Positions 1-5,188 of a stretch of 5,188 bases of DNA are shown here, piece after piece. Location of the stretch: assembly GCA_947040465.1 (NCBI GenBank), contig CAMRBO010000044.1:1-5188 (forward strand), given 5' to 3'. Position 1 is the stretch's first letter, and each line of letters begins with the position of its first letter. The notes beneath the pieces were generated by a model. The model was not told the DNA's origin, searched no databases, and was given only the letters and a program-made list of their open reading frames with translations. The position numbers were made by a program, and so were the translations under genes. This DNA is from an uncultured Mycoplasma sp. Its GTDB lineage: Bacteria > Bacillota_I > Bacilli_A > Mycoplasmatales > Metamycoplasmataceae.

Positions 1-744
1 ATTTCAATGTCGTTAAATGGAACAGGTTCATTTTTTGGATTTGGTAAATGATTAATGGAAAGTGATCAAGGATGATTATTTGGTGTTGTGAATATTTTGA
101 TAGCCATCGGAATACTTGGAATCATCAATGGATTTGCAATGTGAGCACCAAGATTTATTGAAGATCTTATAAAAGAAGATGAATTACCATTTTCTTCAAA
201 ATTTAAAAATAAATTAAATTCAGATAAACCAAAAATAGGTATTTTATATTCACTAACAATGTCAGTACCTATTGTTTTCTTATTCACAATAATTGGTGTA
301 TTCGCTTATATTCCAGGAGGATACGGTGGTGCAGGATACGGATCAGGAATGGAAAATTTATATAATTTTACTGACTTGATGGCTAATTGAACAGCTTTAT
401 TTACATTCGCGTTTATAACAGCATCCATTTTTGGTTGTTTAAAAAACAGAAAAACAAAGAAAGTTGTTACTGAACAGAAAAAATATTTTAAACCAATGGC
501 TATATCGGCAATTGCAATTATGTCTGTGGCTTTGTTTATAACATTGTTTGCACCGATATTTGATTTAATGATATTATTCTATATTGACGCCTCAACTGAA
601 GAGATTATTGGTAGAGTTATGTTAATAGTTGTCTTAGGTCTCTTTATGGCACTAACATTCTTACCGACAATAATTGAAGACTATATTAATAAACGAAAAG
701 GTAAATTTATTGATGGACAACATATTGAAAACAAAAAGATATAA
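1..744 (+). CDS. APC-family amino acid permease, C-terminal part (5' end outside window)
   Basis: Seen: one open frame runs from the left edge to TAA at 742-744, giving 247 residues, provided TGA at 49, 73, 142 and 388 is read as Trp. No start is present, so the N-terminal half is missing. Hydrophobic segments lie at about residues 26-47, 79-103, 131-147, 166-195 and 206-222. They are joined by short charged loops, and a basic, Lys-rich tail follows from 223. The stretch NGFAMWAPRFIEDLI just after the first segment, and the Gly-rich loop PGGYGGAGYGSG, look like Mollicute members of the amino acid-polyamine-organocation (APC) family. Those carriers import amino acids across the single cell membrane; the substrate cannot be read from this part. 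The Met at 496 is an internal codon, not the start of a small separate gene. A hairpin terminator follows 31 nt after the stop, so this is the last gene of its unit. Membrane transporter is firm; APC assignment is from recalled family appearance. Confidence 0.72.
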
Positions 745-775
745 ATATTAAAAATATATAAATAAATATCTCAAT

Positions 776-805
776 AAAAACACCTCAACAAAAGGGGTGT
801 TTTTT
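776..805 (+). terminator. Rho-independent terminator after the permease gene
   Basis: The left arm AACACCTC (779-786) pairs with GGGGTGTT (794-801), with one T-G wobble and a 7-nt A-rich loop. Flanking A and T runs (776-780 and 801-805) can extend the stem and supply the U-tract. It ends the permease transcript and separates it from rarA. The same A and T flanks mean it could also work on the opposite strand, although no minus-strand gene needs it here. Confidence 0.85.
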
Positions 806-833
806 AATTCATAAATAAATGTATAAATAAATA

Positions 834-839
834 TATAAT
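834..839 (+). promoter_or_regulatory. Candidate -10 box of rarA, possibly giving a leaderless mRNA
   Basis: A perfect TATAAT lies 7 nt upstream of the rarA ATG (847). With normal -10 to start-site spacing, transcription would begin at about 846-847, on or next to the start codon. No convincing -35 box is seen near 811-816, which is common in mycoplasmas. A second, weaker TATAAA at 822-827 would start transcription near 833. The whole interval is AT-rich, so a chance match is possible. Confidence 0.5.
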
Positions 840-846
840 TTATTTT

Positions 847-2076
847 ATGAAAAAACTTATTTCCAATTATTTAAAGCCCAATAATATTGATGAAATTATT
901 GGACAATCTCATTTATTGAACAATAATGGAATAATCAAAAAAATGATAGAAAAAAATAAATTATTTTCTTGTATTTTTTACGGACCTCCAGGCACTGGTA
1001 AGACATCATTGGCAATTTCCATTTGTAATACTTTAAATGTTAATTATTCATTATTCAATCCAACAATTAATAAAAAAAGTGATCTAGATCAATTACTTTC
1101 TAAAAATTTAAGTGATGATAATTATTTTGTGATTATTATTGATGAATTTCACAGATTAAACAAAGATAAGCAAGACATTTTGCTTTCATATTTAGAAAAA
1201 GGTAATTTAATTATTTTTGGAACAACAACAGAAAATCCTTTTTTTGTTGTTAATCCCGCAATTAGAAGTAGATGTCAAATTATTCAATTAAAACAATTAA
1301 ATAAAAACGAAATTTTAGATGGTCTAATAAAAATTTCTAATAAAATAAATATGAAAATATCACAAGAAATTTTGGGAATGATTTCTATAAATACAGATGG
1401 TGATTTAAGAAAGGCTATCAATACTTTAGATGTAATTAATTCTTTATATAAAGATGTGGAAATTACCAAGGAAATATTAAATGAAATAAGTCCGCTAACA
1501 TCCTCCCTATCTGCAAATTATGGTGATGAATTTTACGACCTTCAATCAGCATTTCACAAATCTATAAGAGGTAGTGATGTAGATGCGACTATTTATTATT
1601 TAGCTAGATTAATAAAGGCTGGCGATTTAATATCAATTTCAAGAAGAATTATAGCTTCAGCTTATGAAGACATAGGTCTTGCTAATCCTACCCTTATATC
1701 AAGGGTTGTTATTGGCATGGAAGCAGTAGTTAAAGTTGGGTTCCCGGAAGCACATCAAATTTTATCATCAATAGTCATTGAAATGTGTTTATCTCCAAAA
1801 TCAAACTCTGCATACTTGGCAATTAATAAAGCGCTATCTAGTTTGGAAAGTGGAGAACTATATCGTGTTCCGACACATTTGAGAGACAGCAGTTATAAAT
1901 CACATGCTAAATTAGGTCATGTTGGATACAAGTACCCCCATGATTATGAAAATTCATGAGTTTCGCAACAATACCTTCCTAATGAAATAAAAAATAATAA
2001 ATATTATGAACCAAAACCAGAAAGCAAATTAGAAATGAAAATGATTGAAATTTGGAACAGTAAAAAAAATATATAA
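847..2076 (+). CDS. rarA: Replication-associated recombination protein A (RarA/MgsA), AAA+ ATPase
   Basis: RarA is a cytoplasmic AAA+ ATPase related to clamp-loader subunits that acts at stalled or damaged replication forks. Seen: 409 residues when TGA at 1957 is read as Trp; stopping there would lose the last 39 residues. TGG at 2053 is the only TGG Trp codon in the window. The Walker A motif GPPGTGKT is at residues 46-53, Walker B IIIDEFHR at 96-103, sensor 1 GTTTENP at 125-131, and NPAIRSR with candidate arginine fingers at 136-142. Sensor 2 DGDLRKAIN is at 184-192. The C-terminal half carries the RarA-type oligomerisation region, including ASAYEDIGLANP (270-281) and PTHLRDSSYKSHAKLG (342-357), and ends with the typical QQYLP and YYEPK segments. 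Length is close to bacterial homologues (roughly 420-450 residues). No Shine-Dalgarno sequence precedes the ATG; MKKLISNYLKP aligns with family N-termini. It stands as a single-gene unit between two terminators. Confidence 0.93.
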
Positions 2077-2085
2077 CATATATAA

Positions 2086-2111
2086 AAAACACCTTTTCTC
2101 AAAGGTGTTTT
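2086..2111. terminator. Bidirectional terminator between convergent rarA and ssrA
   Basis: An 11-bp perfect inverted repeat, AAAACACCTTT (2086-2096) and AAAGGTGTTTT (2101-2111), is separated by a 4-nt loop, TCTC. Reading plus, it lies 9 nt after the rarA stop and ends in TTTT. Reading minus, it lies 23 nt beyond the tmRNA CCA end and is followed by a six-T run (the A's at 2084-2089). It can therefore end both the rarA transcript and the rnr-smpB-ssrA transcript. Confidence 0.9.
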
Positions 2112-2134
2112 AAATTTTGGTGATATAAATCAAA

Positions 2135-2516
2135 TGGTGGAGATGCCGGGAGTCGAACCCGGGTCCAAAGGTAAAACAAAATTATTCGTCTACAGTTTAG
2201 ATTATTTCAATTTTACAACTTACTAAATATAGAAATAAACAAAATTATTTAGAAGAGGTTAATTAAAAATTCTTTGAGCTTTAATTAAATCCACTCGCAT
2301 ATCCTAAAATGATGTTACTAAAGACAAGGAAATCAATAATAACAACTAGTTGCTAAATTAAGCGAATACTAGATTTGATTGGTTTGAAGAAAACGCTAAG
2401 TTAGAGTAATCTTCGTTTGTTTGTTCTTTTCCGTTTGTAAAGAGCCTTAGTATTTATAGTCTACTACACTACTGCAAAATAACAAGCCTTAAACTTGTCG
2501 AAGCCATTACATCCCC
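2135..2516 (-). ncRNA. ssrA: Transfer-messenger RNA (tmRNA, 10Sa RNA)
   Basis: tmRNA rescues stalled ribosomes: its alanyl-tRNA-like part enters the empty A site, then its reading frame adds a degradation tag. Seen on the minus strand: the 5' end GGGGATGTAATGGCTTCGAC is a standard tmRNA start. The 3' end has a T-stem CCGGG/CCCGG around loop TTCGACT, then GCATCTCC-A-CCA. The first 7 nt GGGGATG pair with CATCTCC (one G-U), forming the acceptor stem, and the CCA is encoded. The predicted mature length is 382 nt, normal for tmRNA. Between the ends lie the tag frame and AU-rich sequence expected to fold into pseudoknots; a TAGTA/TACTA stem (2462-2466 with 2448-2452) upstream of the tag may belong to the first. 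The 5' end lies 7 nt after the smpB stop, so it is probably processed from an operon transcript. The exact ends are inferred from acceptor pairing. Confidence 0.96.
2358..2432 (-). other. tmRNA proteolysis-tag reading frame (24 residues)
   Basis: Within ssrA, a frame beginning at a GGA resume codon (2432-2430) and ending at TAA (2360-2358) encodes 24 residues. It starts GKEQTNEDYS and ends FSSNQSNLVFA. There is no start codon, as expected, because translation resumes here after trans-transfer. The hydrophobic LVFA end is the protease signal. I recall the M. mobile tag as also starting GKE and ending SQSNLVFA, which supports both frame and resume codon. The first residue is placed by that similarity; the stop is certain. 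Confidence 0.82.
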
Positions 2517-2523
2517 ATTTGTT

Positions 2524-2952
2524 TTACAAAATACTTTTTAATCTTTTTTTCTCATCACGTTCAATGATGTAAGATCTTTTATCCGCTTTATTTCTTCCTT
2601 TTCCAAGTCCGATTTCCAGTTTTATATTACCCTTGTCTCACATTAAAGTAAGGGGTACTATGGCATATTTGTATTTTTGTTGTTTTGTTAAAATTTTGTT
2701 TAATTCACTTCTATTAAGTAATAATTTTCTTGCTCGAGTTTCATCCCCATCTACTAACATATATTGAGATATATGCATATTAGATACAAATAGTTCATTT
2801 TTCAAAAATGAACAAAAAGAATTCTTTAAATTTACATTATTTGCCCTAATTGATTTAACTTCTCAACCTAGCAAAGAGATTCCACAAACATATTTTTCAA
2901 TAATTTCATAATCAAATCTTGCAATTTTATTTTTACTTATAATTTTTGACAT
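2524..2952 (-). CDS. smpB: SsrA-binding protein SmpB
   Basis: SmpB binds the tRNA-like part of tmRNA and stands in for the missing anticodon arm in the ribosomal decoding centre. Seen: 142 residues from ATG at 2952-2950 to TAA at 2526-2524, with TGA read as Trp at residues 30 (2865-2863) and 105 (2640-2638). A standard-code reading would break the gene into fragments. Family landmarks in order are ARFDYEI (11-17), LLGWEVKSIRANNVNLKNSF (27-46), HISQY (60-64), RARKLLLNRSEL (73-84), IVPLTLMW (98-105), KLEIGLGKG (111-119) and DKR (124-126). Oddities: the EAG glutamate of E. coli SmpB is Val22 here, the residue before DKR is Ala123 instead of His or Tyr, and only 16 residues follow DKR. The start fits the conserved N-terminus; an ATG 11 nt upstream is out of frame. 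It lies 75 nt after rnr and 7 nt before ssrA. Confidence 0.94.
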
Positions 2953-2975
2953 TTTAAACTCATTTTAACAACTTT

Positions 2976-2984
2976 ATTTTATCA
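2976..2984 (-). promoter_or_regulatory. Candidate extended -10 promoter upstream of smpB-ssrA
   Basis: On the minus strand the 75-nt gap between rnr and smpB contains TGATAAAAT, an extended -10 (TG-N-TAAAAT, one mismatch to TATAAT). It lies 23 nt before the smpB ATG, so transcription would start near 2969 and leave a short leader containing only a weak ATGAG ribosome-binding match. No good -35 is seen. It could let smpB and ssrA be transcribed apart from rnr, but AT-rich chance is a real alternative. Confidence 0.35.
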
Positions 2985-3027
2985 CATATAACTGTTTAAA
3001 TGAGATATATTTAAGAGTAAGTTAATT

Positions 3028-5103
3028 TTACTTATTAACAATTGCTCCGTCAATTTTACCTTCTAATTTTGAAACAGATGTTATTTTTACAAAAACAGTG
3101 TCACCAACAGTGTATTTTTTATTATCATTATATAACTGTAATCCATTGTTAGAGATATTGTATGGTCCATTAGGGATATTTGTTACATGTACAAAACCAC
3201 ACACTTTATCTTCAAAATCAACAAAGATACCAAACTTTTTGATTGAAACAATCATTCCTTTTTGTATTTTTCCAATTTTGTTTTCATAAAATTCAGACTT
3301 TTTAACATCATAAATTTTACGTTCAACTGAAACAGCCAACTCTTCTTGTTTAGAAGATTGACTACAAATTAAATCAATTTTACTTGCCATTTCATTAGCA
3401 TATGATTTATTTTTTTTAATTATTACTTCTCATATTATTCTATGTAAAACTAAATCTGGATATCTTCTTATTGGTGAAGTAAAGTGGGAATAGTATTCCG
3501 ATGCTAATCCGAAATGCCCAATGTTATTTGATTCATATTTTGCTTTTTGCATTGTTCTTAAAAGAGAAATTTTTATCAAATCGTCAAATCTGATTTCTTT
3601 AATTTCCTTGACAGAATCAGAAAATGCTTTTGGTTTTCCGGATACAGGTATTTTAACATTTAACTTTAATACATTAACTATATCTTGAAGTAGTTTTATT
3701 TTTTCTGTACTTGGAGCTTCATGAATTCTGTAAATGCTAGGAACTTTTAAATCACTAACTATTTTAGAAACTGTTTCATTTGCAAACACCATAAAGTTTT
3801 CAATCAATATTTCAGAAGATTTTCTTTTCTTTGTGAAAATATTCTTTGTTTTCCCTTCATCATCTAATTCAATGATTGGTTCTTCTATTTCAAAGTCAAT
3901 ATAACCTTGATTTGTTTTTTTAACAGAAAGAATATTTGATAGTTCATAAGACTCATCTAACATTTTAACTAATTTTTTATCGTTATTAATATTATCATCA
4001 TCTTGACGGTTTGCAACTTGTTTGTATGTTAGCCGATGTTTGCTATTGATTATTGCTGGAAACAAAGTCGGATTGATAGCTACTCCAAATTTGTCTACTT
4101 CTACTTCAAGAGCAAGAACAAAACGATCAACATTAGGGTTTAGTGAACAAATTCCGTTTGACAATACTTCTGGCAACATTGGAATAACCTTGTCAATTAA
4201 ATAAATAGATGTAGCTCTTGAAAAAGCTTGTTTGTCTATTGCGCTTCCCTCTTTTACATAGTGTGCAACATCCGCAATATAAACACCAAGTTTATAGTTT
4301 CCATTTTCCATTTTTTCAACACTAATAGCATCATCGAAATCTTTTGTAGATTCTCCATCAATTGTAATAATTAATTTATCTCTCAAATCAATGCGTGAAA
4401 AATCAGAAATATTTTCTATTTTATCAGGAACTAATTGGGACTCTTCTAAAACTTCAGGATTAAATTCATCATCTATTTCCATTGATTCAAGTAATAAATT
4501 GATGTCCGCATATGGTTTGTGAATATCAGAAATAACTTTAATTATTTTAAGTAATATATGGTCATTGTTTATATCTTTGATTTCAGCTTTTACAAATATA
4601 TCTTCTTTTAGCATTTCTTTATTTATAAATCTAAATCTATTCTTGATTTTGGTATTCAAAGGTATAAAGTCAAAATATTCTCTATTTTTTTTAATCGCTC
4701 CATAAAGGAAGGTGTTTTTTCTTTTAATAATTCGAACAACACTCCCAATTAAAGAACCAATTTTGATGGAGTCATTCATAATAATAACTTCAACCTCATC
4801 TTCATCCATTGCTCCATGAATGTTGTTGGGAGAAATGAAAGCGGATTCTTGTTCAGATACATCAACAAATCCAAATCCCTTAGGATTAATTTTAATTTTG
4901 GTAATAATTTTGTTTATTATAACAGGGATAAAGAAATTCTTTTTTGCATTTTGCATCACAAAACCATCTTTAATTAATGAATTCATAAATTGTGTTAAAT
5001 CTTTATTTTTATTGATTGGTACTCTAAATGTTTTGGCGATATCAATAAAAGTAACTTCTTTATTTTCTTCTATGTAACTTTTTAGTTCTTCTATATTAAG
5101 CAT
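3028..5103 (-). CDS. rnr: Ribonuclease R (3'-5' exoribonuclease, RNB family)
   Basis: RNase R degrades structured RNA processively from 3' ends; in mycoplasmas it is the main 3'-5' exoribonuclease and also trims tRNA 3' ends. Seen: 691 residues when TGA at 3432-3430 (residue 558) is read as Trp; otherwise the gene falsely splits into a 557-residue RNB part and a 120-residue S1 part. Domains in order: N-terminal winged-helix-like segment (about 1-60); cold-shock-type OB region with NPKGFGFVDV (73-82) and AFISPNNIHGAMDEDEVEV (88-106); RNB catalytic domain (about 235-570); S1 domain (about 611-690). TIDGESTKDFDDA supplies metal-binding Asp249, Asp255, Asp257 and Asp258, equivalent to the E. coli RNase R active site. 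YIADVAHYV (275-283) and HFTSPIRRYPDLVLHR (540-555) are further RNB signatures. It ends at the S1 domain without the long Lys-rich tail of E. coli RNase R (813 residues). The ATG is fixed by an in-frame TAG directly upstream. No Shine-Dalgarno is visible, and the start overlaps the upstream gene. Confidence 0.95.
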
Positions 5104-5188
5104 CTATGTTCACATAAATTCTTACTATAATTGCAACAATTATTAATAAAAAACCACTAATTATCATTGATCACTTTAAAAATAATTT
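5096..5188 (-). CDS. secG: Probable SecG preprotein translocase subunit, C-terminal end (5' end outside window)
   Basis: Seen: a minus-strand frame enters from the right edge and ends with TAA at 5098-5096, giving 30 residues with one TGA-Trp (5173-5171). It begins KLFLKWSMIISGF, forms one membrane-spanning helix (about residues 7-24) and ends RIYVNIDA. Its last 8 nt overlap the start of rnr in another frame, which suggests translational coupling. SecG is a small membrane protein with two helices that assists SecYEG; its second helix lies at the C-terminus, as here. The name rests mainly on the conserved secG-rnr-smpB order of Firmicutes and Mollicutes. The residues alone prove only a membrane protein tail. 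Confidence 0.6.

Noticed and set aside
66..287. Minus-strand 73-residue open frame
   Set aside because: It lies fully opposite the permease reading frame, shows no recognisable motif, and its sequence is explained as an antisense shadow.
496..744. Small 82-residue membrane protein gene starting at ATG 496
   Set aside because: The same frame is open from position 1 if TGA codes for Trp, and the protein continues smoothly through this Met; it is the permease C-terminus.
1284..1469. Minus-strand 61-residue open frame
   Set aside because: Antisense shadow of conserved rarA codons, without motifs or ribosome-binding site.
2112..2134. Possible extra small RNA or attachment site between the terminator and tmRNA
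   Set aside because: Only about 23 AT-rich bases; it is simply the tmRNA 3' trailer. No duplicated tmRNA 3' end that would indicate integration is seen in the window.
2135..2170. A partial tRNA on the minus strand (T-arm and CCA end)
   Set aside because: The acceptor stem partner is about 350 nt away at 2510-2516 and a tag frame lies between, so this is the tRNA-like part of tmRNA.
2529..2565. Internal ssrA promoter in the smpB 3' end (minus-strand TTGAAC, then TTAAAA after about 17 nt)
   Set aside because: The -10 match is poor, it would start well upstream of the mature 5' end, and the bases are explained by conserved smpB codons. It remains possible but unsupported.
3028..3390. Separate 120-residue S1-domain protein
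   Set aside because: It is in the same frame as rnr and separated from it only by one TGA (Trp) codon and a short linker; RNB plus S1 is the normal RNase R layout.
3098..5077. Plus-strand open frames at about 3098-3289, 4022-4204 and 4820-5077
   Set aside because: All lie opposite conserved RNase R domains (S1, RNB, cold-shock region) and are hydrophobic or low-complexity shadows.

Overview
The window looks like chromosome from a wall-less Mollicute (Mycoplasma in the broad sense). It is very AT-rich and reads UGA as tryptophan: nine in-frame TGA codons against one TGG, spread over five genes. Under the standard bacterial code the permease, rarA, smpB, rnr and the secG-like gene would all be truncated or split. 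The proteolysis tag encoded by the tmRNA (begins GKEQ, ends SNQSNLVFA) resembles tags I recall from the hominis-group mycoplasmas such as M. mobile, so I lean to that group. I cannot name the species.

Layout. Plus strand: positions 1-744 hold the C-terminal part of an APC-family amino acid permease, cut by the left window edge. A hairpin terminator (776-805) follows. Then rarA (847-2076), an AAA+ ATPase of replication-fork maintenance, has a TATAAT box so close to its ATG that its mRNA may be leaderless. A near-perfect bidirectional terminator (2086-2111) separates rarA from the genes converging on it.

Minus strand, in transcription order from the right edge: the 3' end of a probable secG (5188-5096), rnr (5103-3028, RNase R), smpB (2952-2524) and ssrA (2516-2135, tmRNA). 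This is the classic Firmicutes/Mollicutes trans-translation cluster. The genes work together. tmRNA-SmpB enters ribosomes stalled on damaged or non-stop mRNA and adds a degradation tag to the nascent chain. RNase R can destroy the faulty mRNA and, in mycoplasmas, also matures 3' ends of tRNA-type RNAs. The secG-like gene overlaps rnr by 8 nt, and the smpB stop codon lies only 7 nt from the tmRNA 5' end, so a common precursor transcript is likely.

I see no mobile element, CRISPR array or wholly new system. The points most worth a second look are the divergence of SmpB at positions that matter in E. coli SmpB (the EAG glutamate, the residue before DKR, and a short tail), RNase R lacking a lysine-rich tail, the unusual tmRNA tag, the smpB/ssrA spacing, and the possible leaderless rarA start.
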